DNA of 64,000 nt from Chalara sp. BL73 (taxonomy: Eukaryota > Ascomycota > Leotiomycetes > Helotiales): contig CAKJVC010000150.1 of assembly GCA_918026815.1 (NCBI GenBank), positions 1,488,001 to 1,552,000 on the forward strand, written 5' to 3'. The position numbers and the translations under genes were made by a program. The notes beneath the pieces are model-generated. The model did not search any database and was not told the origin of the DNA. It saw only the letters and a list, made by a program, of their open reading frames with translations. Shown one piece after another: positions 1-12,338 of the stretch; within the stretch, counting starts at the first letter, position 1; each line of letters starts with the position of its first letter.

Positions 1-886
1 GCTACGAAGTGATGAATATCAGGAGCACCGGAAAGACTAAATGTGATTAAGAAATCCTCGCGTCTGGTACCTGCAGCAATCATTAGCTTCCTCATATTAT
101 TCTGCGTCGATAAATCTGGATTGTAGCAGATGCGAAAGAAAACGTACCCTTCATAGCCTTGTCGATTTCCTCTCGGAGCCGCTTGGTCGCCTTCTCCCTT
201 CCTTCGCCATAAATCAGCGGCATGTTCACATCGAAAATCCCCAGCAACGAGTATACTCGATCTTCTGCTATAGTAGTCTGACGTCTCTCTGTCCATGATA
301 TATGCTCAGTGACGCTAAATTCTGACAAAGAACTCCCTTGAAGAGCCTTTGCGGGGATTCCTGTAGCCTCGCAAATGTTTTTTTCCAATGATGTTTTATT
401 ACCTAGCAGCTTTCCTTCTCGCGAAAAAAAATCAACTGATCCGGGAGCAATAAGCTCTTGAAGAGTCCAGCCTCGAGTGAACCATCTGCTCTCTCGAAAA
501 GTATGCCAAAGCGGCTCCGCGGATAGAATGCTTGTGTTGGAATAAGGCCATGAAACATCTAGTAAATAGACATAGCATTTGGTCGCTGCGCGATACCAGC
601 GAAACATAGAATTGACTGCTTCTGCGAGCTCGGTACTATTTCTTTTGTCGATACAACAAGTATCTACCCAAAAGTATCGCAGGCTATCACGCTTTGCTTG
701 CTTTCCACAGAATTGTATTTTAGTATAGCCAGCTTTATTTTTGCCTGTGCCATCTTTTATATCTGTGTATGTAACCTCATCTGTTCCCCATGTGTGCGAA
801 AGTATAGCATAATTCCGAGGGATATCATCGCCAATAAATGTGGCAAGACGTAATTCGCCATTGTCATTGTACTCAAGTAGGTGCAT
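1..886 (-). CDS. HET / NB-ARC STAND protein, C-terminal part outside window
   Basis: Exon 1 is 148..886 and exon 2 is 1..70, cut by the window edge; the intron (71..147) starts GTACGT and ends CTGCAG. Exon 1 encodes about 246 residues of a HET domain of the NLR-associated type: MHLLEYN start, YAILSHTW, YFWVDTCCIDK, the RGWTLQELIAP motif and SLLGIFDVNMPLIYGEG. Exon 2 reads GTRREDFLITFSLSG, matching the segment that links HET to NB-ARC in the complete gene at 48150..51697, and the intron sits at the same Gly codon. I therefore infer a HET-NB-ARC protein, perhaps with TPRs, although no P-loop lies in the window. Such proteins are cytosolic recognition switches that trigger incompatibility cell death. 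What I see is the HET exon and a short second exon; the rest is inferred from the paralogue. Confidence 0.85.
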
Positions 887-1008
887 GTTTCGACCACGAT
901 TTGCGCAGGGAGTCCAAATAAGGCTGGCTGGTGAACCTGCCGGTATGTCTGTGTATGTATGAATCGAGTTTCTTGCTTGATATGGCCTTGTAGATGGTGC
1001 CTACATTA

Positions 1009-1755
1009 GTGGGGTACGGCTAAAAAGGCTACCATTAGCGCCCCACTATTTCCTTTATCGAGGCAGTTAAGCGAGATTCACTTCTGCCCTTTCCTATTTT
1101 CAGAATTGTGCCTTGCCGTTGTATTAAGCGAGATACACTAAACTCGATATAACTTGAAAAAGCCTTGTTTTTCTAAACAAATATCGCTACAAAGCATATA
1201 TAAATATATATTTAATCAATCAAATTTAATCAAATTTATTAAATTTAAATAAATCCAGTTTGTAATTTTTTCGTTGTTATTTAATATAAGTGTCAGGCGC
1301 CATGATGTCACGTGCTAAGGGGCACTGCTGAGACTTGGCATGTATGGGCACGTACGGAGTCGCCAGGGGTTCGGAGGGTATAAGTAGAGGACTCGGGACG
1401 CATTAGGAAGGGTAGAGATTAGTATTCGTATCAATTGCAGTTGACTTGTGCCACACTACTCCAGCACCTTACAATAATACTGGTATGTTAGGTCACGTGA
1501 GTGGGGTATTGTGGGTCCTATATCAATGGGCATATAAAAGAACGCACTGTAGTTGCAGCAACAATCATGAACAATTTACCACATTCTACTTACCAGCAAT
1601 CACGTATCAAGGACGCGGTGCTGCTACAAGTAGAGTGGTACCTCAATAAGTGTTTGTGTTATTAAGTTGTGCGAAATCGCAAAACACGATTTTTACCATG
1701 TTGCGTGATTTTCCGCGTGTTGGTGCTAATGGTAGCCTTTTCAGCCGTACCCCAT
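1009..1755. mobile_element. MITE with about 37-bp terminal inverted repeats and TA duplication
   Basis: The left end begins GTGGGGTACGGCT at 1009 and the right end is its near-perfect reverse complement finishing at 1755. Both are flanked by TA (1007-1008 and 1756-1757). About 37 bp match with a few differences. There is no coding capacity. TA target use suggests a non-autonomous Tc1/mariner/Fot-type element. The interior is AT-rich around 1180-1260 and holds an LTR fragment at 1476..1650, so the LTR landed inside the MITE. Confidence 0.7.
1476..1650 (+). mobile_element. Degenerate solo LTR, same family as 37546..37769
   Basis: This stretch aligns with the reverse complement of 37546..37769. 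Shared landmarks are TGGTATGTTAGGTCA at the left, GGGTCCT, a TATA-like CATATAAAAGAACGCA, CCACATTCTACTTA, and GTGGTACCTC at the right. The expected TGTTGG terminus is mutated here and no target duplication is visible. It lies inside the MITE at 1009..1755. Confidence 0.6.
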
Positions 1756-2624
1756 TAATCAGCTGAGTGACAGCCTCGCGAGGCTGATGATGTCGTTGAG
1801 CGCAGCTGATTGAAATTCATAGACAGACCCTACAGGGACGTGACAGGTTGCTGGTAGAAAAGAAAAGAAGTGGGCGAAAAAGGGGACTATTTATAATCTA
1901 GGAATTAAAGGTCCTTGTAAGTCACAAAGTGCAAATAACTAGTATTGTTCTTGCAAGATTTAGTTTTGCGTACTTTAGTATTGTAATTACAATACTTACT
2001 GTGACAGGCCGATATTAACTTATTCAATTGATTATCACTGCTATATTACAAAGAGATCAACATAAGGAGAGAGGGGAGAATCCAGGAGGCTACGGGTCCG
2101 CTAGTGCGTAACGGGTCGGGGGCTCCACGATGGCTTCACGGGGGTCACGCGCTGTCAAGTGCTTGCAGCGAGAGCTTGCCCGTGCCTAAGGCATGGACAG
2201 CCGAGTACTCCTTACGGGTTCAACCCGTCAAACTTACAACTTACAATACACAACTTTACGGAGCAACTTCACCGCTCTACCAGTATTAATTACAAGCTAC
2301 AGGAGACGCTATTAACAGTATTAACTTATATAAATCCCTTGTAGCTCTTGGGGACAAAAGCCTGGAAAAGGGGGTATGTCGGGAAATGCCAAAATTAAAA
2401 GATCATATGATTAAAATGAGCTGACTATCTTCCGGCCACTAGCCGAGGAGACACCTATGTATTACAACGATCTTCCCTCTTTTTTTTATTCTCTAAAGAT
2501 TAGTATTTTTACTATTGTATCTAGCCTACTGAACACCATTGTTGTTCTATTGCTCTCAAGACTATATCACATCGTTTCTGAACCTCACACTGGGCTTTAC
2601 TGAAATTTGGGCTGTAATCCTCCA
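1756..2624. other. Intergenic, no gene recognised
   Basis: Only short uninformative open frames are present. The segment 2085-2345 is richer in GC and may be an unrecognised repeat. I see no splice-supported coding region. Confidence 0.4.
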
Positions 2625-5372
2625 CTAGCATCCGGGCTCGCCATACACGATTTGTGGGGGTGAAGGTTCTGGCTTTCGTCTTGAATTTGGACTCGAACTC
2701 AGGCTCGGACTGTGTCTTCCAAATTCTTCTTGTGGCTCTACTGGTCTGGTCCTAGGACTAGGGGTTCTCCTCATTTCATGGACCTCAACCGTTTCTTCGC
2801 CGCCTACTCCAACACTTAGACCTTTCCATCTTGGAGTAATATACCCTGAGTTCCTCGATCCGCCATTCAAAATTAACGTTCCACCTGTACCGCCTTGAGA
2901 CGAATGGTCGTATGAATGCTGGTATTCGGTATCGTTCATCTCAAACACCCCGTCCCCTTCCTCGGTTGTGTCAGGAGGTAGCACAACATCTGTGACAATA
3001 GCTGCCTCGAGGCAATCGAGTCGAATTTGTAGTTCTTCCCATGAACCGAGTTTGACATACCATTCAAAGTTGTCGCCCCAGCGGAGGAACTTGAGGATGA
3101 GCCAGATGATAAAAAGAAAAGCCGGCTGCCATGGCTAAATTAACATTTTTGACACAAAAAGAAAGGCGGGCAGGCTTACACCAACGAAAGCAGTCAGGAT
3201 ATCAATAGCCTTTGCTTTGCCGTTCCACCATCCTGCAGTTGCGAACACAAAGACCGTCAAGAAGCAGAAAACGAGCCCGAAGTAAGCTGGAATTGGCTGC
3301 AACCAGCCTAGGATGGTTGTGAAAGGGACATTTTTGTTGCCTGGGGTCCAATGATTGTACTGGGGTCGCTCATCTCTAAGATGTGGACCATCTTTGAATC
3401 TTCGAAGCCTAGCCACCATGTACTTCTCAGTAAATTACAAGGAAATAGGGACTTAGTTACTAACCATAGACGGTACCGGATGAAAGCCAAGCAGAGTATG
3501 CCCCATACTAGAACTACAGCAACAGTTGCCATACCACTCATGAGATTTTGAAGCTAGAGATACCCTGTGTAAGTAAAGTCTGGCGCAATCCAAAAAAAAA
3601 GATGATCTTACATCATTGAGGGTGTAATTCTTCGTCAAATGGAGAAATGGTAACCAGCAAAACGCAACTGCAGAAGTAAAGAGAGCAGCAGCTGGCACCT
3701 TCCTCTCATATGATGTCGTGCTCAATTTCGAAAGCCACCACCAGTATTTGTCGTTGGGTGAGATCTCTCGAGTGAGTCCAAAAAGCGTCCGAGAAGCGAC
3801 ATAAAGAGCAGTGTTGGAAGCACTCAGCACAGCCATAATCAAACATATGTTTACAAAACCAGGGAGGTTCGGTATGTGCGCGTTAAGGACAGCAATAACA
3901 GCTATCGAACTAGTTTGCGTTGCGTTCGAGGAACTTTCGGGCAAGGAATTTGCGTTTTCGTTGCGGCCCCGAATTACTGGCAGGAGAGGATCTTTCCAAT
4001 GGACATTCAAATAAAATCCTAGTGCACTGAAAAAGTAAAAACCGAGGGTAAGCCAGGCGATGAGTTTTGCAGGATCTAGAAAATTCTCCAGATTAGTAAT
4101 CTCCAAAAGCCACCTTTGAGAATTTGAAACCCTTGAGATAAGACAGCTGGGTGTTACGAGTAGCACATACATTTGAGGGAGACCCTCGGGTTTTTAGCCT
4201 CAAGTGCGGTGACCGCGACGATTTCAACCCCAATATACGCATATGTAATGATTGGAATTGCCACACTGGGGTTTTATAATTGTCAGCAAAAGCTTCCCTC
4301 GGGACGTGATAGTCCTTACAGCACAGCTGTCGCATGGTTCTTCGCTATGTAGGGGTTGTTTTGAAAGCCTTCATCTATATCTATGCCCCATAATTAGTAC
4401 CGAGAAAGTACACATAAAGATCGGATTATTACAAAACTGCTTGATTTGGCCCGTTGGAGTATTCGCACCCACATCTATTAAATGATTAGTACAGGTGCTA
4501 TGGTAAATAGAGGAGAATAATACCCTTGTTATTAATAGCACACATGGCTAAAAATGCTCCAATCATAAGCATAATTTTTAAGGCACCCAAAACGGATTCG
4601 ACATTGCCATACCACTTGGACCATTAGATCAGGATCTATAAATTGGACAACCAGTACTTACGAATACCCCTAGACAGTTGATAACAAGCAGGAGGATTGG
4701 AGCGCCTCCGATGAATAGAAAATTTTGCAAAACCGTAGACCAATCCCAGAAACCTGCGAGATTTGCCGCAGCGATTATAAGGATTGCAAAACTGATAGAA
4801 TATGCATACCTAAAAGATGTTAACAACATGACGATCGGGTTTCGTAAAACTTACCAATAAGCAATTCCAACCACAATTGCTAGATCTTTGTCCACAAATG
4901 CTTTGACAAATTCAACCATCGCATTGGCTATGGGCCAATGTCCGATCATCTCCGCAATGCCCTCCATGATGCATACCACAGCGATTCCCACAATAACATA
5001 GGCTATTAGACCCCCGACTGGTCCCGCTATGCTTAAAACCTCCCCGCTATTGTGGAAGAGGCCCATGCCAATGGTACCGCTGATAATAATTAACTAGTTG
5101 CATTCTGTCAACCTTTGATCAGGCACACTGCAACATACGCAAGGGAGCCTCACGAATATATGCACGGGGTACAGTTCTCTCCTGTTTGGAAGCGGGAATC
5201 AGTCTCAGACATCCATAGCGTCTCTGGGTGATACTAACTTCACTAGGCGATGAGCAGCACCAGGAGGAAGATCTCCAGCAGGGTTCCCAGCCTGTTCAGA
5301 CGAGGGTCGTCTACGAAAAGCAGAGCGGAATATTTTCCAATGAAACCCATGTTCTCTCGCGTTGTCGCCCAT
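2625..5372 (-). CDS. Amino-acid permease (YAT/AAT, APC superfamily), 12 exons
   Basis: A plasma-membrane, proton-coupled amino-acid transporter by family. Splicing twelve exons gives one open frame of 714 residues: 5235..5372, 5129..5181, 4855..5079, 4662..4809, 4524..4614, 4433..4474, 4320..4380, 4171..4265, 3612..4075, 3465..3553, 3180..3408 and 2625..3134. Diagnostic segments in order are GTIGMGLFHNSGEVL (TM1), GLIAYVIVGIAVVC, PTGQ-KQF, the IITYAYIGVEIVAVTALEAKNPR helix typical in part of fungal YATs (split here only in description), PAKLIAW and NALYVASRTLFGL-like NTALYVASRTLFGL. A Ser/Pro-rich cytosolic tail of about 130 residues is longer than usual. I chose the start at 5372 (MGDNAREHG); an upstream in-frame ATG at 5414 is possible. 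The ten or more short introns are unusual in number but each has GT-AG ends. Substrate specificity cannot be read. Confidence 0.9.
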
Positions 5373-5789
5373 GGTGAGATGTATCGGATACACTACACAG
5401 AGAAAAATCGCCAAAAAAAAAGTTCAGAATGGGAGCCTTAGACGTGTTAAAGGCTGCTCGACAATCCCCTATGTGTGTAACCCAGAGGATCCACAGCGTA
5501 GGATCGAACCAATTACAACGAAGCCAAGTATGTCGGCCATTGAAACGCCACAGAGTTGGATGCATAGACAGCCTCGCGGTTCGCCAGCTTAAAACAGCTA
5601 TCGGGCAGGTCACCTACAGTGGCACTATTGACCCACGAGGCAAGACCAAGAGCCGCAATGTTACTCCATCGGAAACTGGGTATTTCAACCCTCTCTACCT
5701 TCTCCGCCCGCTGTTCTATAAATTTTCTTCCGCTAAAATTTTCCTACCAGTGAAAACAGTGTGCACAACATCATCCTCAAGCGGCCACA
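5373..5789. other. Divergent intergenic region
   Basis: This 417-bp stretch separates the permease start from the small gene at 5790, so it probably holds both promoters. No specific binding site could be supported. Confidence 0.4.
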
Positions 5790-6104
5790 ATGCCTGAGGT
5801 CGATTGTGTCATTGAGCCCACCTTGGCGAATTACATTGAGCGCGAGAAGCTTGAACAGTTGCTGAAGAAGTTATTTAAACGGGAGATTGCGGTCTACGTG
5901 AGTTCAATCGTAAGCCTTGATCGAGACGGCATGATATGGCCCGTTTCAGGCTCTGAATGTGGCTGATGCGCCGTTTGCCCAGGAGAAAAATGAGCGATTT
6001 GGCTTCAAGGCGCCGAGAGAACTCACTGAGGTATGGTATCATCGCGAATCTGCCTTTCGTGAAAATGAAAATGTTGACACATTACTTAGGATGAATTAGA
6101 GTAA
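5790..6104 (+). CDS. Conserved-looking 67-aa protein, three exons
   Basis: Exons 5790..5897, 5950..6030 and 6090..6104 join in phase 0 into 68 codons including TAA. The introns are 52 and 59 nt with GTGAGT/TTTCAG and GTATGG/ACTTAG ends. The product starts MPEVDCVIEPTLANYI, has a short amphipathic Lys/Leu helix (EKLEQLLKKLF) and ends with the acidic ELTEDELE. I do not recognise the family. There is no signal peptide or membrane segment, so a small soluble subunit is possible. It is divergent from the permease. The two well-formed introns preserving frame are the main evidence that it is a real gene. Confidence 0.6.
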
Positions 6105-6869
6105 GATGAAGCGCGCCCTTTGACGAACAAGACGACATGGCTAAAGCATTCCACTCGTTCACAGAACAGTGACTGAGGACAGTCGCGTGAGCCGATGAAG
6201 TGAGAGTGAGCTCAGAGGATGGAAGGGGTGGTGGAGTGGAGGTTAAAGGCGGGGGGGTAATAGGACGAATTTATTGCCCATAGACACATTCAATTGGATG
6301 GAGTAATAACCACTAAGGTTGCTAAGCAATATTGACATGCATTTCGTGGGCTGTGTTCTGCTGCTGCAACAAGGCGGAATGGGATGCTTGATGCCTAGAG
6401 GAGGGGGAGTTGGGGGCGGAGCAGGTCAGGTGACACGAGGCATCCGATGACAGGCCGGTGGCTTGTACAAAGGGCCGGCCCTGATTAAAGAAAGGTTCTA
6501 GTAGAACAATAAGGAAGGGTGTGCTTCAACTGCAGACCTTGGCAATAGGTTGCTGCAAAAATCGTCGCAAATGTCTCTAGTTGTTGATGAAAAGCTAGCC
6601 TCTGATGTGGTATCGGAAGGAGACAATATGTGGGCAGAATATGCGAGTAGGGGGAATCTCATGATGAATAATGTGGAATCTATATCAAGGCGCATGAGAG
6701 ACATGAGCCCGAAATTGTTCTCCGGTGAAGAGAAGATGGTGGTGGATTTTATAGATGTTACGAGTAAGATTCTCGATCCCCAATTTGATATGCGCACTGG
6801 CTAATTGCACCTGATTAAGGCTCCACACATAGCACAGGCCCTCGAGTCAACCAAAAGACCATCAAAAGT
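6105..6869. other. Intergenic, weak open frame only
   Basis: A GC-rich, G-run containing stretch lies near 6235-6260 and 6400-6430. A frame from ATG 6571 to 6804 encodes about 77 residues with no recognisable motif. It could be a 5' exon of the CorA-like gene or a relic. Confidence 0.3.
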
Positions 6870-8349
6870 AAGAATGATCTCGAGCAATACCTCTCAAAGA
6901 GCGGCAATCCCGACACCAGGTTCATGTAGGTTTCCGTTCAGCTCTCGTCGCAAATCCACACTCCATTCACTGACATATTCAAGCTCTATCTGTGCTCCGA
7001 GCTCAATCAAAGCCCTCAAAATCACCGACGTGGAAATGAACACCATCCTTACCCATCACAATGTTGGATCTCAGTTTTTAGACCTACTGCTATCGTTTGC
7101 TGGTGGAAAGAAGGAATCCGAGGCAGGACCTGGGAGTATGATTTCGAAGCATCATCCCGATGGCTCATATGGTTCGTCCCCTAGGGTCATAGACTCAACT
7201 CTGGTCTGACGTGAAATACTAGAGATGCAGTATAGATATAGCTACGTAGAGGAGGTGGCAGGTAGTTCCAACCCGTGGGCGATTCGACAGACTGGCATTT
7301 ATCATCGCTACGTCCCAAATGGGTTGGGGAATGTCTGGATATTTCTCCATCCCAGACCAAATTCAACTTTACAGAAACGTCTCGAAGACGCTGCTCTAGT
7401 TTGGGAGCAGGCTAAGAGCTCCCAGAAACACTGGGAAGATGTACATGTCTTAGTTCTGTCGTCTTACTTTGGTGATTGGCGGTGGTACTTAAGAAGCCTC
7501 AGCGCTGAAATCGAGCGAATTGTTAGCATTGCAAATTCAAGCCATTTGACTGATAGCTTACCATTTTAGGCCAGTGTTGCTCTTTTAACTGATTTCTCCA
7601 AGGAGGATCTGTATGGTAGAGACATAGATATATTGCAGGACCTGCACAACCTGCAAGACAAAGTCCTGCCCCTATCCCTTCGATTACGTTCTACCCTGTC
7701 AACAGTCCTCTCACTCAAGACCTATTACGAGGCCATCTTCAACAATGGTTACTCTGAGAAACAGAAAGCTGTTGAAATCGTAGATGAACTTCATGCCTAT
7801 GATGTCTTCCTGAATGGACACTTGTCGAGCGTAGCATTGCTCGAGAAGAGGGTACAAGAAATACTGAACTTGGTATGTCAAGAATCCATCACTTAAATCT
7901 AGCCACACGTTAACAGCTATTTGAAATAGCTAGGAGTAGCGCTCAATCTGAAGAACCAGGCAACGACAGTGACGATCAATCGCGGAATCTGGAACTTAAC
8001 CAAAGACACAGTGGATGACTCGGCGACGGTACGCTTGGTGACGATTGTAACGCTCGTATATCTTCCAGCAAGTTTCGTGGCTGTAAGTACCAATTGAGAG
8101 TGGCATTTTAATTCAGTGCTGATGAGCGTCGCGCAGTCTTTCCTTGGAATGAATCTCTTCTCCTTTCAAACTGCCGAAGGCACTGGCTTCCAAATTTCGG
8201 GGAAATTTTGGATCTTTGCTTTGCTAGCAGTACCTCTGACTTTAATCACGGTTGGATTGTGGATCTTTATGTCTCGGAAGCGGAAGAGGCAACGAAAACA
8301 CGAACAAGGGATACAGGAATTGGCTGGTGGAGGGCTGCAGGAGGTATAG
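6870..8349 (+). CDS. CorA-like Mg2+ transporter-type protein, 5' end unresolved
   Basis: Family: CorA-like divalent-cation channel proteins of fungi. Resolved exons are about 6870..7171, 7223..7521, 7570..7872, 7930..8082 and 8137..8349, with GT-AG introns keeping frame. Visible motifs are NPWAIRQTGIYHRY, WRWYLRSL, a long helical stalk (LQDLHNLQDKVLPLSLRL), then the first membrane segment DSATVRLVTIVTLVYLPASFVA. The pore signature follows in LGMN, and a second helix FWIFALLAVPLTLITVGLW is capped by a basic tail (SRKRKRQRKHE). The N-terminus is uncertain: pieces resembling the family (KNDLEQYLSKSGNPDTRF) lie in a different frame from the following exon near 6930, so a missed intron, frameshift or 5' decay is likely. 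The 3' two-thirds looks intact. Metal transport is known for bacterial CorA; many fungal members of this large family are uncharacterised. Confidence 0.75.
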
Positions 8350-8378
8350 AGTCTATTTATTACATTACAATGTTGGTA

Positions 8379-11300
8379 CTATAGTAGATAATTGAGAATT
8401 TTGATCTCAAATTTACCATTGCTGTGTGCAATTAAAACTCGAACATGGGTATCAGAGCTGCTATGCTCCTCTATAACAACATCACATGTGCTCGGCTTGT
8501 CCAAATAATTTAGTAGGGTCTCTTCGGGAGAGATATGACCGATAGATCGGTAGTCGTTGTTTCTGACAATTTGCCCTACTGATATTTTTGACTCTAGGCG
8601 AATTCCTCGAATTGACATGCTTTTTGATGATCGGATAAATACAATCGCTTTTTCGTTCGGGGTGACAACGACTGCTTGGAGATGTTTGAAGTTGGGAGAA
8701 TGCGGCACTCGTTGTGAATTGGCTGTTGTTAAACGCTGTAGTAGGAAGACGATATCGTGTTCTTTCCAGACCAGACAAACGGGCGATTGCGGGAAGTATA
8801 TCATTCTTTTCACCGCCACGCCAGAATTATCACTGGGAGGCTTTGATGTTGTTAATATGGGATCAAGGACAGTAGCTGATAGACACTTACAATTTGATGG
8901 TCAATAGTCCCTGTTCTGCCGACATTGGTCACATCCCAGATTCTTATGCGGTGCCGATTTCCCGGCAATGAAAACCATGCAAAGGCAAGGAGGCCGTTCG
9001 TACTAAACCATACTTGTCGCAAGTTCGCTTGGTTTGCCACGGAGAAGGCTCTCAGCTCTTGTGCGGGACCGCTTCTGCAAAAGTCTTAGCTATAAATTTC
9101 CTAATGTATGTTCAATATTTACGCATATTGATAGAGCCACAAGCGTTTAGTCCCTCCAAATAGAATCCTTCCATCTCTTGACACCGTAAACTTCTCGAAG
9201 CTTGATGGTTCTTGAACTTGGAGTTCTGAAATTTGGAGATCCGAATTGTAACCCGATAATTTGTAGAGATGAAAGGGCTGCTTCAATTAGCAAAGTGAGC
9301 TTACACAAAAAGGCCTGTATAAAATACCTGAGTGTTGTTGAGCCGGCAATATCCTCGCAGTGCAAGAAAATTACCAGCCAAAGCAGCTTTCTCCCACAAA
9401 CAGTTACTTGGGGACGGTATGGCTAAATGGCATTGGATTAGCAATATTCCAAGGAAGGGAAAGTTAATGAGGCATACTAAATGCCCCGGATGCTGCCAAA
9501 CATCCAAACTGAGCGTCGTTACCAACAAGAGAAAGGGAGCTCACTCAGGTTACTATAGGGGCTGTAAAGGGTAGAGACAACAGCTGAATGTGGTGCTATA
9601 AATGCTATCATAGCACGTGTTGATGAGACAATGGTCAATATAACGTTTGGGGGAGCTTGAAATAGCATGGTTTCACCCTTAGTATTCGTTGGGCCGTTCT
9701 CTGCCCCAGGAACAGAGGTTTGCTCCGAATTTGGACGAGATCTCTCCGGTGGGTAATCGAATAAAGCATTGCTAACAATCGTCGGTGACATTTGAGGAGA
9801 TGCTTCCGAAGAATCTTCGGAATTAGAGGGTAGTGCAGGAGCCGTGTCTAGAAGACCTGAAAGTTAGCAAATTCTGAATCAAAGTCTGAGCATGTCATCT
9901 GTTGAGTATCCCAGAAATTTTGGGGTATTAATAAGCGAGAAGAGAGGGCCAGGCAATTCCAAAGAATATACGTACCGCGTCTACTTTGTGGAAGCTCGAA
10001 TCTAGTAGTTGTTGGAACGCTGTATGACCGAGCAGCGTATGCACTAGATGGGTTAAAACGCGAAAAGACATTGTGGATCTCATCGGGCGAGGAAGGATTG
10101 CGGGCTTGATGTTGCGGCTCATGGGTGGGGACAGGTGTGTTTGGAGGATCCTCGGGAATAGGGCTCCCGGGCTCAAGTGATGGGACCAAAGGCAGACTAG
10201 GGAAGTCACTTCTCGGTACTGGATTATTTTCTGGGGCATATTCAGGAATACTCGGAACACTACAGGTGACATGTATAGGTGGTGTGATCGGCGCCAATTG
10301 CGGTGACTGAGGGCCAGCCGAGGCAACCACGGAGGGAACGATCATATTTGAGTGTTGGTCAAAGTGGTAGGGTTGACTGTCACCGTTCGCAATCTGAACC
10401 AATCTACCGTGGAGCTGGCCCGCATCTGGTCTGTCTTCCGGTGCAATGCTGAGTGTCTTTAAGATAAGGTGCTTACAGTTCATAACCGCAATCCTATCCG
10501 TTAAGCTTCCATCACAGAGGCTGTTGCTACTCTGGAGCCATTGGCAAACGTGATGATGGAGGTATTTTTTGCCTGCGGTCTGTTGGCAAAAATGGTCATT
10601 CCTAGAGCCATTCTCCTTAGTTGCTCGTTTTTCATCTAGGCCATTTAACAGAGAGATGCCGCCTGCTGCTCTTGCCAAAACCTGAAAAAGTATGCAGCCA
10701 AACGACCAGATGTCACTCGAGCGCCCAACCTCGTTTCCAAGTTCGACTTCTGGTGCAGAAAAGGGGCCTGGTGGTCGTTTGGCATTGGTCCTAACCGTAT
10801 TGGTGATGCGGGCCAGGGATTGCGCTGGGCTTGGGACCTCGAGCAGGGCTGGGGCCGGCTGCGTTGGCGTAATCTGTATATCTTCGCGTCTGCTCATGGA
10901 TGAAATTCCAAAGTCCGAATTTTTCCAACAGCCCACGGGCGATGAAGAGTTGAAATAGACAAGAATATTATCTAATTTAAGGTCCATGTGGCACTGCCAG
11001 GGATTATAATCAGTAACTACTCGGCCAAAAGCGAAGTTATGGCGGAGATATATCTTGAGAGTCTCAGGAACGGCTGAGTAAACAGGGCTCATAGGATCAT
11101 AACTAGCGAAAGAACGGGATCAGAGAGCATACATACACATATTAAGACTTTGCCATCTATAGTCAAACCATTGTGTAGAAAGCGGACCGCGTCCGACAGC
11201 TGCGCACATTCGTTGATGAGATCCTTAACCCCCCGGCATTTTTTTTCATATTTCGGATCATACAGAAAGTGCTTTAAATCTGTGTCGGCGAGGGGTAGTA

Positions 11301-12338
11301 GGATGTTGAATTCTTTGGAAGATCCTTGATCTTGCTCGTCTCCTATCGTAATCACAGCTAGGTATCTAGTTATTTACTGAGTCAGCGACTACTCAAATGG
11401 AAAGCGAGCGAGGGCTAGAGACATTCAAAAGCCTCAAACTCCCCGCAAAGAGACGGAAGTGGAAGGGCTATTTACATACTTCACTATTCGTTTGTGGTCT
11501 GACAGGCTTGAATTTAATTTTGCTAGATTCCGTGCTTCTTTTCGAAAATCGCCCTTTGCCGAGAACCATTTTCTAGCAACAGGAAGCTCCTCCTGCGTGA
11601 AGAGTTAGCGTAGCCATAATGATTTACTAATGAAACACTAACAGCGTTTAAGTCGTTCGATGTGTAGTCGAGCAAGGGACGGAATTGATGACAGGCTATG
11701 ACCTCCTTCGTAACGACACCATATCCTCCTTTCGCGATTTCTTTTGACTTTGACCGAATAAACGGCAGTGGTCGAGTTCGAGGGAATATCTCATTCCCGC
11801 CCTGTTCAACCACGATAGGGATATAGGTATATTGCGCGAGCAGAAAATCCTCCGCCCAATCCTTCCCAAGGAAGGCGTCATCTTCCAGATTTTCTAGGCT
11901 GTACGGGATCGCACCGTCGTTTCGGTCGTGCCGCAGCGTTCGCAGCGGTCCCTCTCCATCTTCGAGGAACGTCGTCTTAAACAGGTGCCACATCTGCCAT
12001 CGGATGGCGACCAGAATCGATAACGTCTTAAGCAGGCCTTTTGTAACAAGTTCCACCAAGGTATCGTCATTCTCAAAGCCCAGGATTTCAAGGAATCGCT
12101 TCAAGATATCCCATTTCCATATCCTCTCGACACTCTTGTGCGTTATGAACCTCTCCGCTTTCAGGTCTCGGTTGACCGTTGCCTCTGCAAGCTTCTCGCG
12201 GATTCTCTCTTCTTGCAAGAAACCCTGGAGTATTTGGAGCAATTGATGTGGATCGGAGTTGAAGCTTGGGCCGGGTGGGGACGAACTGAAGTCTGTGGTT
12301 CTGCTTCGCTGCACCCTTCCCCTCCTCCTCCTCTCCAT
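8379..12338 (-). CDS. Protein kinase fused to C-terminal beta-propeller, 1086 aa
   Basis: Ten exons join in frame: 11643..12338, 11480..11592, 11137..11365, 9976..10993, 9617..9856, 9478..9543, 9328..9422, 9123..9280, 8891..9074 and 8379..8840 (3261 nt). An N-terminal helical region of about 180 residues precedes a kinase domain: glycine loop IAKGGYGVVTKE, Lys in VARKWF, catalytic loop CCHMDLKLDNIL (HMD for HRD), DFG in NSDFGISS, APE in FSAPEVELG and DIWSFGCILFQ. A Pro/Ser-rich linker of about 150 residues follows, then beta-propeller-like blades (SRDGRILFGGTKRLWLYQY and RIRIWDVTN). The catalytic Asp, Asn and DFG Asp are present, so it is likely active. It is probably a soluble Ser/Thr kinase whose propeller binds a partner; substrate unknown. 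The two poorest splice sites are the donor at 9616 and the acceptor ending 9544. Confidence 0.82.

Noticed and set aside
3811..4014. Plus-strand frame within the permease
   Set aside because: Antisense shadow of the permease exon 3612..4075.
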